From contig JAIVFH010000103.1 in the NCBI GenBank assembly GCA_025765595.1, positions 53,691-117,690 of the forward strand: DNA of 64,000 nucleotides. The letters are read 5' to 3'. The translations under genes were made by a program, and so were the position numbers. Positions 1-8,965 of this stretch are shown here, piece after piece. Under the pieces are notes generated by a model that was not told the DNA's origin, did no database searches, and saw only the letters and a list, made by a program, of their open reading frames with translations. The DNA comes from Obelidium mucronatum. Lineage: Eukaryota; Chytridiomycota; Chytridiomycetes; Chytridiales; Chytriomycetaceae. Each line of letters begins with the position of its first letter. Position 1 is the first letter of the stretch.

Positions 1-177
1 TTGATAAGATCCAGTCATAACAACAACATGTTGTAAAGAGTCACCACTTCCAACTTCCATTACCCAAACTTTTTTCTTATACTTCATTCTCCGCGTTTAC
101 TGTTGATAAGATCCAGTCATAACAACAACATGTTGTAAAGAGTCACCCCTTCCAACTTCCATCACCCAAACTTTTCC
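1..177. repeat. Direct duplication of the 3' end of the HTD2-like gene
   Basis: Bases 1-75 and 103-177 are the same sequence with about three mismatches. Read on the minus strand, both encode the last ~25 codons of the dehydratase gene that ends at 97. A 27-bp unrelated spacer separates them, and the left copy runs off the window edge. Either a second tandem copy (whole or 3' fragment) lies to the left, or the assembly repeated a collapsed end. Nothing in the window separates these options. Confidence 0.85.
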
Positions 178-951
178 CAATCCATCTCCAAGAACACAGA
201 CAGATTCTCCAACACACACTGGTCGAGCAAGCGAATACTTGAAATTCACAATTGGCTTTCCAGACGCGTTTTCGACATGAGTTGCAGCAATCGTGGCAAG
301 TAACGTTCCAGGTATAATGCAATTCGTGTATCCCTCCCTGACTGCATGTTGCTTGTTGTAATGGACAAGGTGTGGGTTGTAGGTCAAGGCAGAGTACTGG
401 AACACGTGAACGGGTGTAATCTTGTGGATTACTGAGAACGCGGGATTCTCCACGGCTGGCAGCGACGTTGGGGCTGATGGTTGTGGTTTTGTTGCTGCTG
501 GTGCTCCAATTTCAGGATAAGCAAGACAACGAACGTCTTTCATCCACAGAGGACCCTCCATATTGTAACCCAGATGGTAATCTCGTTGAATCCATACAAA
601 TGGAGTTGTATTGATTTGCTTTTCCTTCTGAATGGATGTTCGTTGAGAGATATTGCTGTTCATTGACAAGGGCGATTCCGAATTCTCAGGGGTCAGAGAA
701 ACATGACCACTGACTAATAGACGCCGATAGGTAGTGCTCAATTCTGAAAATGAGGAAGGAAGGTGGTCCACGTAGTATCCATCAATAGAGAGTTGTCTTT
801 CTCTGTTGAACAGCACCATTTGATGCATGACTGGGATGGGCGCTGGATTTCCCACTCGAAAGTTGCATATGGATTCTAATAGCGATCGAAGAAGGTTGAG
901 TTGACCCGCGTGGACAGTGTCGTTGTGGAGAACCGGCAGTTTTCTTGTCAT
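97..951 (-). CDS. Hydroxyacyl-thioester dehydratase type 2 (HTD2-like, MaoC/hot-dog fold)
   Basis: Single-exon 284-aa protein, about the length of the fungal mitochondrial enzyme. The family dehydrates 3-hydroxyacyl-ACP in mitochondrial type II fatty acid synthesis, which feeds lipoic acid production. The N-terminal half is the FAS1-dehydratase-like hot-dog part. The C-terminal half carries the recognisable stretch FQYSALTYNPHLVHYNKQHA followed by REGYTNCIIPGTLLA, matching the catalytic Asp/Asn-His region and the GYP-hGP segment of MaoC proteins. It then has FKYSLARPVCVGE, the usual strand with an R-P pair. No strong mitochondrial presequence is obvious, only a basic start (MTRKLP). A near-identical copy of its 3' end lies 6 bp beyond its stop. 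A peroxisomal or other MaoC hydratase is the alternative, but length and layout favour HTD2. Confidence 0.8.
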   Translation of the reverse strand: MTRKLPVLHNDTVHAGQLNLLRSLLESICNFRVGNPAPIPVMHQMVLFNRERQLSIDGYYVDHLPSSFSELSTTYRRLLVSGHVSLTPENSESPLSMNSNISQRTSIQKEKQINTTPFVWIQRDYHLGYNMEGPLWMKDVRCLAYPEIGAPAATKPQPSAPTSLPAVENPAFSVIHKITPVHVFQYSALTYNPHLVHYNKQHAVREGYTNCIIPGTLLATIAATHVENASGKPIVNFKYSLARPVCVGESVCVLGDGLGKVWVMEVGRGDSLQHVVVMTGSYQQ

Positions 952-1031
952 GATTAAAATGATGATTATCCAGTAAAAAATACCTCTACCATTATTTACT
1001 ATTATTACAATTTTATTTCCTTATTTTTCTT

Positions 1032-1673
1032 TTATAGAATCGTACACGTCACTCCATTCCCATCCCTCAACAATTCATTCCTTGAAAAATCCACCTCCAA
1101 CTCCGCAAAAGCCGGCACCCTTCTCAACTTTTTCGGAACCACCCCCTTCAACCGATTCCCACTCAAATTCAATACCCGCAGTCTCCCAATCATTTGCTCA
1201 CTCTCTTTCGGGATCCGTCCCGTCAGTCCATTATTCGCCAAATCCAACACCACCAGATTCGAACGACTCGAGAACAACGCAGGTGGGATACACCCCGTCA
1301 AGGAATTCAACGAACAGTTTAAAAGCGTGAGTGATGGCTGGAACGAATGTGGAATCGTGTGTGTGAGCTTGTTGTTGCTCAGATTCAAATGCTCCAATGC
1401 TCGCAAGGAACCAAAACTTGAAGGAATCGGGCCCGTGAATTCGTTATTGGAGATTGAAATAATCTTGATGGTTGGTTCAGATAAACTGAGGAGGGGTATG
1501 TCTCCCCGCAACTTGTTGGAATCCAGGTATACAGCCTCCAGTCTGGATAAAAGCGACAACTCATGAGGAACCCCTCCTTCAAGCAAATTATGGCTTAAAT
1601 TCAACGTTTTCAGTTGAGACAGAGATCCTATTGCCGCCGGGATCGTGGAGTCCACAATTTGAAAACATCGCAA
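1032..1673 (-). CDS. Leucine-rich repeat protein fragment (GxIP type), lacks F-box half
   Basis: This 213-aa ORF contains about seven plant-type LRRs of the form LxxLxxLxLxxNxLxGxIP, for example LKTLNLSHNLLEGGVPHEL and LEHLNLSNNKLTHTIPHSF. The two related loci in the window (4854-5477 and 14133-15364) start with an F-box-like segment and a short linker before the LRRs. Here only the LRR half is present and the ORF opens mid-repeat, so it is 5'-truncated, or its first exons lie further upstream and were not recognised. The family probably acts as substrate adaptor or protein-binding scaffold; the partner is unknown. Confidence 0.6.
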   Translation of the reverse strand: MRCFQIVDSTIPAAIGSLSQLKTLNLSHNLLEGGVPHELSLLSRLEAVYLDSNKLRGDIPLLSLSEPTIKIISISNNEFTGPIPSSFGSLRALEHLNLSNNKLTHTIPHSFQPSLTLLNCSLNSLTGCIPPALFSSRSNLVVLDLANNGLTGRIPKESEQMIGRLRVLNLSGNRLKGVVPKKLRRVPAFAELEVDFSRNELLRDGNGVTCTIL

Positions 1674-2439
1674 AAAATTGCCCTGGAAAAAAGACCAATA
1701 AAAGGTACCAAGTGACAGATGCCAGTTCGATACCCGCTCTGACCTAAACGGTTAACTAAAATGACTTGATGTATTTCTGGCATCAGTTTTAGGATGCAAA
1801 ATGGCAAGTTTTATTGAAGTGAGAATGGTTCCATAAATAAATATAAAATTGATGCCTTTTTCTGAATACCATATGGCGTCTCATTCGGGCAATTTTTTGA
1901 GATTAAAAAAGGGAATCAAAAGGATGCCCTGTTTGGGTGCCAAATTGCTGGCCTTTTTTGAACCAAGAATGTTTCCATATGCGGGCAAAGATGTGGGTTC
2001 CCGATTGGAATGTCTGCGGACCGTGTTTGAGGAGTTCAAAGTAATGTTTTGAAAGGATGCATTAAAAAGATACAATAGTGAACGACTAAATCATAGCAAT
2101 TGGTATTTTATTTATCCCCATAATCAAATTATTGGTAGAAACTGGCATTGATTTCCTAATGCAAAACGGTAGCAGCTTCCCTGGAGAATGACATAAACTT
2201 GATCTTGAATTGTCAGAAGGGACAAATTCTAATGGAACGTACTGTCGATAACCTAAAAAGTGCAGCATCAATAAATGCAATAAACTCTGTTGGAAACTAA
2301 CCAAAAGTACAGGCAAGGCAACACCGCCGGATGTGCCACAAACAATCATCTTCAGGATGGCATCAAAGCAGCAACAAGTCAAGTTGCACTAAAAACACAA
2401 GTAAGTCATTAACAGTTGAATGCGACACATGAAACTCTA

Positions 2440-2640
2440 ATGGAATCTTACCAATTATATCGACAGCAGCAAACAATTCAATCGAGAGTCTAAAAATGCA
2501 ATGGTGTCATAAGCAATTGAATGCAGTAAAATGAACACACTCTAACAGAAACTTACCGATGATGATGGCGGTAGCAACAGCACCAAACACTTCAATCGAT
2601 AATCCTGGCACTGAAACGACGGACACAATCTAAAGTAAAC
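2440..2640 (-). repeat. Two tandem intron-exon-like units
   Basis: Read on the minus strand, two short open segments, about 70 and 38 nt, are each bounded by good splice signals (tttag acceptors and gtaag donors). They share a core encoding S-I-E-V/L-F-x-A-V. The spacer between them contains a second copy of the same intron-like sequence (ttgaatgc... followed by ctcta...gaa.cttacc). They look like a duplicated exon plus intron from an unidentified or decayed gene; no combination gives a long frame. Confidence 0.4.
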
Positions 2641-2926
2641 CAATGAGCTACTCCAACAAAATTGGGAATTCAACTATATGCAAAGGACTTAGTAACCTGA
2701 AAGCGTGCCGGGATGGCTGTGGCAGGATGGGTGATGTGTGGGGATGGAGGATGGTCAACTTCAATGGAGTTGGCCATGCAAAAAACAATGATTCAACATA
2801 ATTATCTTTAGAGTTAAATAAACAATTTTTTTTTGACTTTAGGTATTTAAGTCCATTTTTGGGCGGGAATTGCAAAATAGACATTCCTGAAAACAATGAC
2901 AGTCAATGAGCACGACTACTCTGAGA

Positions 2927-3021
2927 CAACACATGCTGACTGTCTCTCTCCACATCTCCCGCGCTTACGAGATCTCAGCGCTTCTCAGTAGTGTGGAGTG
3001 TAGATAACAGCATGTGTGTTG
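2927..3021. repeat. Long imperfect inverted repeat (about 95 bp)
   Basis: The outer arms caacacatgctg (2927-2938) and cagcatgtgtgttg (3008-3021) are complementary. Inside them a ctccaca / tgtggag pair and a gcgct / agcgc pair align in nested order around a small centre. The arrangement could fold as a bulged hairpin or cruciform. It could be a miniature inverted-repeat element or a structured transcript; no flanking duplication was seen. Confidence 0.45.
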
Positions 3022-3185
3022 ATGATGTCGCGTCGTTGTTGTTGTTGGTTTAAGGCTGTCTCAATCACTCTGCCCGGGCCGGCCCTGCCGGTCACCTTGA
3101 AAGCTTGCAACTTCCGAAATTTCGAAAATGATCAATCAGCTTACAATGGGGAAGTATTCTTTATGTGTTTGCCATTACTGTCGCT

Positions 3186-3318
3186 CTAATTACAACTGCA
3201 TTTTGACAGCGTATTCCGCGCCGGACTTGCGGCCGCCGCGGCGATGGCCGCCCCCAGGTCGTCGACGTTTGCGCCAATCTGCGCCAGGAGCTCCGCCAGC
3301 CGCGCCGCCGTCCACTGT
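3186..3318 (-). CDS. Possible GC-rich terminal exon, unknown protein
   Basis: An open segment follows a plausible acceptor (gttatttag) and reads W-T-A-A-R-L-A-E-L-L-A-Q-I-G-A-N-V-D-D-L-G, then an alanine run. It is predicted to be helical, with heptad-like leucines. Its GC content is far above its surroundings, as in a few other patches of the window. The upstream frame to 3494 is open but has no recognisable start or domain. It may be the end of a small coiled-coil protein or a spurious GC-rich frame. Confidence 0.25.
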
Positions 3319-3617
3319 CTAAATAACTCGAAGCCTGTTTCAACCGCAACTTTAAGAGGCAACAATTGATGACACATGGTTTGACTGCTTCTTTTAATTT
3401 TTTTTGTTTGTTTTAGGACGCGATTGCATGTAGTTTTCGCGACACGATTCACATGTTTGCGATTTACAATTTCTCTGACACTAAACGTCTGCAATGTCTA
3501 AACGTATCCGCTCAATCACAACTTTTCTTTCATTTGCTGCTATAAATTTGATTTGATTATTTTTTTTGTGTTTCATTTATTTAAAAAGTGCAAAGCAGTG
3601 TCAATTGAAGAACGCGA

Positions 3618-4310
3618 TGGCCGATATCCCACTCTGTGAGCAGCGCCGATGCGCCCGAATCGCGCGTGTCCGACCCCTAAACAGAGTGAGCCAGAGGCTT
3701 CAAGTTCAGAACGCAATCGTTAATTATGCTGCTGAACTCAAGCTGGGTCAAACATGGCATCCGAATTCTACAGACAGGCAGAGAATATGCCAACCAACAC
3801 AATGTATTCCGAAATTGAATCAAGAGAGCTAGCAGATGAGGCGAATAGTGCAGGAAACATGACCTCTGCCAATGACGACTCTTATTCTTGCATTGACGCA
3901 AGAATTGAATCCAGGCGCTCTCCACGACGCGGTTTACTGGAACAAAAAGAACGCGTGGCAAAGGCATTTAGTGTGGTCGAGCGCTACATTGAAGAAAGAA
4001 AGTGGGCTAAAACTGTTCGATCGGACCGCGGAAGTGGCAAGAGCAAATCCAAAAAGCATGTATGTATTTTGTTTCTACATCTTGACTACTAAAACTCAAT
4101 CCAAACTCTTTTAAGCACCGAATTATTGATCAGTATATGGAATCTCTTGTGTATGACCTGCAAAATGAAAAGTACACTGTCGTTGACATTGGGGAATCAG
4201 CAATCAATTTAAAAGATGTCAAAAGTCCCAACGACTCTATCATTCTGATGTATTTGAATGAGGAATTGACGGCAGTTGTTCTCCAGAACAACCCTGCAGT
4301 GGAAGAATAA
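3618..4310 (+). CDS. Hypothetical small spliced protein
   Basis: An ATG at 3618 opens a frame (MADIPLCEQRR) that must change near 3750 to join the frame MASEFYRQAENMPTNTMYSE. A single-base indel there, as elsewhere in the window, is the simplest explanation. A 5' splice site after the codons for SKSKK (about 4060) and an acceptor at about 4116 (ctcttttaag) remove a ~56-nt intron. The last exon encodes RIIDQYMESLVYDLQ and ends in LQNNPAVEE with stop at 4308-4310. The middle is charged and Ser/Arg rich; the C-terminal part looks folded. No family was recognised. Confidence 0.45.
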
Positions 4311-4470
4311 TGGAATGGTTTCTTATGGGGATGATTGGGGGGATTCAATGAAGGTTTTGTTTTGAGCAGGTTTTTAGTTTAAAATAAATGAATAGAAATA
4401 AAAAACTATCACCGCATTAGCATTTTAATTTTTTCAAGATGTTAGTCGATTCGAATTTGTACTGAGAAAT

Positions 4471-4725
4471 TCATTTGTTTTGAGATTCCCTTTCTTTAAA
4501 ATAATTGACTTCAATTTCAAGAATCAAAAAGAGATCAAATTTGGGTGCCAAATGGATGTCCGGCCGTTCCGTTGTTGGTTTTGGAAATAAACAGAACACC
4601 ATTTCTTCTAAACCTTCGGGTACCCGTTGATAGTGCCCAATTTGCATCATAAAAGGGCGCCCTACTGACATGACCTCCGAAGGACGTCCTTTTTTGCCAC
4701 CGGATGTATATCCGACAGCGGGCAT
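4471..4725 (-). CDS. Hypothetical ORF, unknown
   Basis: An 84-aa ORF whose frame stays open upstream of its first Met. It contains a Gly/Lys-rich start and the hydrophobic/acidic end LAPKFDLFLILEIEV, which echoes the end of the short ORF at 1881-2075. No domain was recognised. It lies just downstream of the F-box/LRR fragment at 4854-5477 on the same strand, so it might be a detached later exon of that gene, but no splice pair joining them was convincing. Confidence 0.25.
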   Translation of the reverse strand: MPAVGYTSGGKKGRPSEVMSVGRPFMMQIGHYQRVPEGLEEMVFCLFPKPTTERPDIHLAPKFDLFLILEIEVNYFKERESQNK

Positions 4726-4853
4726 CCGTCGCGTTTCAGGTTCGGCGATCGATTCCGCACCCCTTCCCCATACTTGACTTGTACCAAAAATAGGATATCA
4801 TAAATACATCCTTTATTTGTACCATTCTTCTTTCACCGCACAGGGTGTTGATT

Positions 4854-5477
4854 TTAGGTCCTATTTCCGGGGCAAATTTTTGCGATGAAGTCCAGACGAA
4901 CCAAATTCTTTAATCCGCGAATAACTGAAGGTATACAGCACCTTGCCAGATTATTAAAAGAAAGATCCAGAGTTTCTAGACTTGCCACGGTCCAGAGTTC
5001 ACGAGGGAGTGGGCCTTGGATCATTCCTTTTGTCAAACAGAGGCTCGTCAAGAGGTGCAGCATCTGGATCGACCGAGGGATAGTAGGCAATTCAGATAGA
5101 CTTGAATCCACGCCATTTACTGCGGCGGCCGTCCATCGAATCTCATCGACAGTAACCAAAAACAGTTTGGTATACAGGTATTGACATTCTTGAGGCCACA
5201 GGAACCACAGCTTATCCCAGTGAGTCAGTTTAACGCTTTTTATCCTTGAGTTCACAGTGTTTAAGGGAAGAACTTGGCGAACCAGACTCAGTCGAGCAAA
5301 GTCACTTTGACGTATGCATTTGTAAGCAACCTTGCAGAGGCGGGTGAACTTGAAGACCTCGGCCAGTGGAATGCGGCTAAAGATTTCTTGAATGATTTCG
5401 ATTGGGATTTGGCCATTGAGGAGTTGTGGTTGTAGCATAGTGGGTGGCTGGTTGGAACTGAATTTTCGGACCTTCAC
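4854..5477 (-). CDS. F-box/LRR protein, C-terminally truncated
   Basis: The 207-aa product starts with a low-complexity leader, then an F-box-like segment at about residues 22-65 (IPIEIIQEIFSRIPLAEVFK, with RLCKVAYKC following). A ~70-aa linker precedes the first GxIP-type repeats (LTSLCLTKGMIQGPLPRELW). The ORF ends inside the third repeat, where the homologous locus at 14133-15364 continues with many more. F-box proteins normally link a substrate to the SCF ubiquitin ligase through Skp1. The missing LRR array suggests truncation or a lost frame. A 33-base T run lies just upstream of the start. Confidence 0.55.
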   Translation of the reverse strand: MKVRKFSSNQPPTMLQPQLLNGQIPIEIIQEIFSRIPLAEVFKFTRLCKVAYKCIRQSDFARLSLVRQVLPLNTVNSRIKSVKLTHWDKLWFLWPQECQYLYTKLFLVTVDEIRWTAAAVNGVDSSLSELPTIPRSIQMLHLLTSLCLTKGMIQGPLPRELWTVASLETLDLSFNNLARCCIPSVIRGLKNLVRLDFIAKICPGNRT

Positions 5478-5478
5478 G

Positions 5479-5511
<33 letters not shown>
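5479..5511. repeat. 33-bp poly(T) tract
   Basis: An uninterrupted run of 33 T between the start of the F-box/LRR ORF (5477) and the 3' end of the acyltransferase gene (5541). Similar long T runs occur inside the C1D gene (about 28117-28139) and in an intron of the RTP1-like gene (about 31679-31702). Confidence 0.95.
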
Positions 5512-5512
<1 letters not shown>

Positions 5513-5540
5513 AAAACGATCGCTTTTATTTTGACAGAAA

Positions 5541-6956
5541 TCAAGCAGACCCAATAAACCTAAACCCAGACTTATTTGTTCCACTGCTACCATAAGTTGC
5601 ATTCAAGTCAACTTCAACCATCCCAGGCTCCGCTTCAACAACCGCTCCTTGCGGCTCCACAGCAGCAGCAACAGGCTGACGCGCTGCCACCTTCCTCAAG
5701 AACCGCTTGATAATCCACTTCCTCATTGGAGTCTCCACAAAATAAAAACTAAACCCCGAAACCACCAAAATAACCAGAAACGCAGGCCCAAAATCCCAAA
5801 ACTCAAGCACAAACAGCCCCTTCACGGTTGTCCCCCCACCTCCCATCGAAACTCCACGGTCTCTCGCAACCATTTCAGACACTTTCGAATCCCGCACCCA
5901 AGAGTACAAGTAAAGTAACGGGTAATGGAGACAATAGACTGCGTAACTAACATCTCCTAATCGTTGGAGAAGCCATGTCGAAAGGAACCAGCGCGTCGGT
6001 CCATCAACTGCCAGCACCGCCCCGGACTTACTAGATGCGGAATCAGCAGCTTGCACGAGGTGGTATATCCAAACGGCCTGAATCGGTGCAATCAAGAACT
6101 CTGACCACAACATGAAGGAGAACCAGAACTTGATTCCCACAACTTTGGTTACGACGGGGCATAGGATGGATAAAGCGAGGAGAACGAAGCTACAGGCTTC
6201 TGTAATGAAAACGGCACGGTAGTATTTCGGCATGGTTGTTTGTGAACTTGCTGCAGTCGTCGTGTCGTTGTTGTCAAAACAGAGTCCAAGTAAAACTCCC
6301 AAAAAAAAGTGAGGCGCTCTTGCAAGCACGGATGCGTGAACAACGCCAACCGGTAGAGATTTGAACCAAAACAATGAAAACGCCGCCAGTGGGTAGAGAT
6401 ACAGAGCCAGGGCAACCAGGAGAAACTTTCTCGAGACTTTTACACCACCGCCGCCACCACCGTCTCCACTCTCAGTCATTCGCGCGAACCGCTCGATAAA
6501 AAATGGGTAAATGAGGTAACAAAGAGCAAAGGCCGAAACCTGCCAAAGCGGCCCAGAAAAGTCATTCCCAATCATTGTCAGCGACTGGATAAACAGCGGT
6601 GTAAACACTGCAGACATGTAGAAGGAAGACATCTTCTCCTGGCCATACGCGATAAAACTTGGGATGCAAAACAGGAGCGAGAGCCAATACATTGGCGCGA
6701 GTCGAGCCATTCGTTTGATCCAGAATTCAACGCGTTGATGCGCAGTGCGGTAAAAGATGCTGAGAGTGAATCCACTAATGAGGAAAAATAGAGTCACTGC
6801 TGAAAAGTATTCCACGGCAAAGAGGCCGTAGTCGGTTTCGTTTCGGGGTGCAAAGTTGGTTGTGAAGTGGCCCATGACAATGATGAAGGCGCTTAGACCC
6901 TTGACACCGCCTAGAGGCGTTAGATTGACTCTTTTGATGCTTGATTGGAATTCCAT
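5541..6956 (-). CDS. Acyltransferase 3 family membrane protein (OafA-like)
   Basis: Single-exon 471-aa multipass membrane protein. The start LGGVKGLSAFIIVMGHF matches the family's first helix with its conserved Arg/Lys-G-x-A-A and catalytic His. VTLFFLISGFTLSIFY is the second signature (FF.hSGF). About ten hydrophobic segments follow, then YAVYCLHYPLLYL near the end of the domain and a final helix before FVETPMRKWIIKRFLRK. Members transfer acetyl or other acyl groups to sugars, lipids or small molecules across membranes; the substrate cannot be told from sequence. A Gly run at about residues 170-176 and a hydrophilic C-tail of about 50 residues are lineage details. The frame is intact. Confidence 0.85.
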   Translation of the reverse strand: MEFQSSIKRVNLTPLGGVKGLSAFIIVMGHFTTNFAPRNETDYGLFAVEYFSAVTLFFLISGFTLSIFYRTAHQRVEFWIKRMARLAPMYWLSLLFCIPSFIAYGQEKMSSFYMSAVFTPLFIQSLTMIGNDFSGPLWQVSAFALCYLIYPFFIERFARMTESGDGGGGGGVKVSRKFLLVALALYLYPLAAFSLFWFKSLPVGVVHASVLARAPHFFLGVLLGLCFDNNDTTTAASSQTTMPKYYRAVFITEACSFVLLALSILCPVVTKVVGIKFWFSFMLWSEFLIAPIQAVWIYHLVQAADSASSKSGAVLAVDGPTRWFLSTWLLQRLGDVSYAVYCLHYPLLYLYSWVRDSKVSEMVARDRGVSMGGGGTTVKGLFVLEFWDFGPAFLVILVVSGFSFYFVETPMRKWIIKRFLRKVAARQPVAAAVEPQGAVVEAEPGMVEVDLNATYGSSGTNKSGFRFIGSA

Positions 6957-7199
6957 GGGTTTGAGGAGTAGAAGGGCATTGTTTCGTTTTGACAGGTTTT
7001 ATAGGCCTATTGTTTGGGTATTGGATCCCAATAAATCTCAAATTTATTGGTGTTAAGTAGAAAAAAAAAAGATCTGTGTGCGAGATTGCAAATGTGAATT
7101 TCAAATAGGTTTCTCCCTGGGACTGGCAACCAACATTTTTGGCCTCTGTCATTCAAAAACAGGTTCAACTTGAAAAGGTTCAAAACCAAAACTTGAAAA

Positions 7200-7588
7200 G
7201 GTTCAACACCTCAAAAACAAAAAACTTTATTGAAGAAAATCAAAACAAAAACCAAAGAAAAAAGGGATCAAGCTGAGGGAGGGTTCCAAGTACACTTTGA
7301 GCAGGAGCTGAAAAAAAATTTTGGACAAAAATGTATTTTCGACGAAAGGGGCTCGGGCTATCGACAGCAGATGTTTGAAGGACTCAAGACATTGGTTCAA
7401 CACCTCAAAAACAAAAAACTTTATTGAAGAAAATCAAAACAAAAACCAAAGAAAAAAGGGATCAAGCTGAGGGAGGGTTCCAAGTACACTTTGAGCAGGA
7501 GCTGAAAAAAAATTTTGGACAAAAATGTATTTTCGACGAAAGGGGCTCGGGCTATCGACAGCAGATGTTTGAAGGACTCAAGACATTG
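7200..7588 (+). repeat. Perfect 194-bp tandem duplication
   Basis: Bases 7200-7393 and 7394-7587 are identical, beginning ggttcaacacctc and ending gactcaagacatt. Both copies carry the same open segment (KTKEKRDQAEGGFQVHFEQE). Perfect identity means a very recent duplication or a tandem assembly artefact. A shorter echo of the unit start (ttgaaaaggttcaa) precedes the first copy. Confidence 0.95.
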
Positions 7589-7687
7589 TACGATATTGAA
7601 GAAGCCGCCGCTGGATCTGCCCCCGTCTCCGGATATGTCGACGAATTCTGGGACCAGCAGCGGCAGCAGCGGCGGCAGTGGCAGTAG
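7424..7687 (+). pseudogene. Orphan C-terminal gene fragment
   Basis: The second copy of the 194-bp duplication runs on in frame into YDIEEAAAGSAPVSGYVDEF and W-D-Q-Q, then a Q/R-rich end, with stop at 7685-7687. This part reads like protein rather than random sequence, with balanced composition and an acidic patch followed by a small-residue turn. No start signal or upstream exon belongs to it, and the alternative frame gives a Gly/Ser repeat. It is probably a captured or left-over piece of a gene in a transposon-rich region. The family was not recognised. Confidence 0.3.
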
Positions 7688-7688
7688 T

Positions 7689-8707
7689 GGCGGCAGTGGC
7701 AGTTGTGGCGGCAGTGTCTTGCTTTACAAATCTTAAGTTTGCAAGTCTTTTTGAAGATTATTCAACAACTTCTAGTGGTAGATATCCACTTCCTTTGTTC
7801 TTCCGCGATAATTCTCTAGAATTATTCTGGAATATCTTTCATTAATATTGCTGGACCATTTTTTAATTCTTTCCAGAGAATTCTTGGGAATATTCTCGAA
7901 TATCTTTCATTAATATTGCTGGACCATTTTTTAATTCTTTCCAGAGAATTCTTGGGATATTCTCGAATATTCCCAAAAAATCTTTGGGGATTCAGTCAGC
8001 AAACAACATTCGCCAATATTAAATAAAAAATATTCATAAATATTTTGGAAGCTTTTATTTACCCAGGAGGGTAGTTGTGTTTCCACCAACAGTGCCTCTG
8101 CAGCCCCAAGGCTTCAAAAATACGCACTTTTTAAGCATCCAACCATTATTATACATATCAATGTGCGTTTGGTTTAAGTTTGGATACGATTGCATCACTG
8201 CATTTTTATCAACAAGAGTGTTTCCCACTTATATCTTGTTATCTGCAATCCTTCTACCTCTTCTTTCTTACTGTTTAACCCATCCCATTTATCCCTTCTT
8301 GTCTATAACCACCGTTCTTGAGGATCCCCTGTTTATTCTTGGCCTGCTGTTGTGAAAAATTTAATCAGCTATAAACACACGTATAAGGTGTTTATCAAAC
8401 ACAATTCTGGCAAAACAGCCTTCTTTGACTGTGCTAAACAGTGTTATGATTTGGCGTATGCTGTGTGCACTTCTCCCTCTGCAGCCATTGAAGCATGTTT
8501 CCAACTCCCCTCAAGGACCTGGATGAAATAATTTTCTTTTCTTCTTTTATTTTTGAATTTCAAGGGTTTTTTTTTTTGGTTCTTTTTGGCAGTCTTTTAG
8601 GGAGGGTTTCAAGTACGATTTCAAAAAAATTTCAAAAATGTCTTTTTTTTTTGGGCAGGATCAAAAAACACACTGTGTCGGAGTTGAAAATAAAAACAAA
8701 AACAACC
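7689..8707. other. Non-coding stretch before the Harbinger remnant
   Basis: Apart from the 68-bp tandem repeat at 7831-7965, this AT-rich stretch holds no recognisable gene. The ORF at 8077-8355 is a hydrophobic frame with no family resemblance. Sequence such as gagaattcttgggaatattctcg is palindromic and similar in style to the terminal regions of the CACTA-like elements further right, so a decayed transposon end may lie here. Confidence 0.4.
7831..7965. repeat. 68-bp tandem repeat, two copies
   Basis: The unit runs from aatatctttcattaatattg to gggaatattctcg. The first copy is 7831-7898 and the second starts at 7899, one base shorter. A partial third unit (aatattcccaaa) follows. Each unit contains short inverted motifs (gagaattc, gaatattc), typical of subterminal repeats of DNA transposons. 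Confidence 0.85.
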
Positions 8708-8947
8708 ATGGATGACAAAGAGATAGTCTGTATAATAGCAGCAGCAGCAGCAGCGGCAACTGCTATATTCTCTGTGGTCATTGCTGTGGCTACTGAAGAA
8801 TACAACTGGAGGTCAGAGCGTGGACCAATCGAACAATTGTTTTCTATGGCTGTCTCTCAATGGAAACATGCTCAACAGAATACCCTCTACAATACTGGAT
8901 GGTATCACCGCAATTTAAGATGTAATCGAGACTCCTTTGAGTTTATT

Positions 8948-8965
8948 GCCAAGAAAGTTGAAGTG
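8948..8965 (+). repeat. Left target-site duplication of the LINE (18 bp)
   Basis: The sequence gccaagaaagttgaagtg is repeated exactly at 10423-10440, and the two copies flank the inserted element. The motif is part of the Harbinger transposase coding sequence (A/K-K-V-E-V). Confidence 0.95.

Larger units (their letters stand above)
1674..3185. other. Gene-poor stretch with no confident coding region
   Basis: No ORF here resembles a known family. A minus-strand ORF at 1881-2075 ends in LAPKQGILLIPFFNLKK, faintly like the end of the unknown ORF at 4471-4725 (LAPKFDLFLILEIEV), so both could be fragments of one dispersed unit. The stretch also holds exon-like repeats (2440-2640) and a long imperfect hairpin (2927-3021), listed separately. 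Confidence 0.5.

Noticed and set aside
2281..2310. 15-nt GT...AG segment (gttagtttccaacag) as an ultra-short intron
   Set aside because: The surrounding frame is open without removing it and no conserved protein supports splicing.
8077..8355. 92-codon hydrophobic ORF
   Set aside because: Low-complexity T-rich frame with no family resemblance in transposon debris.
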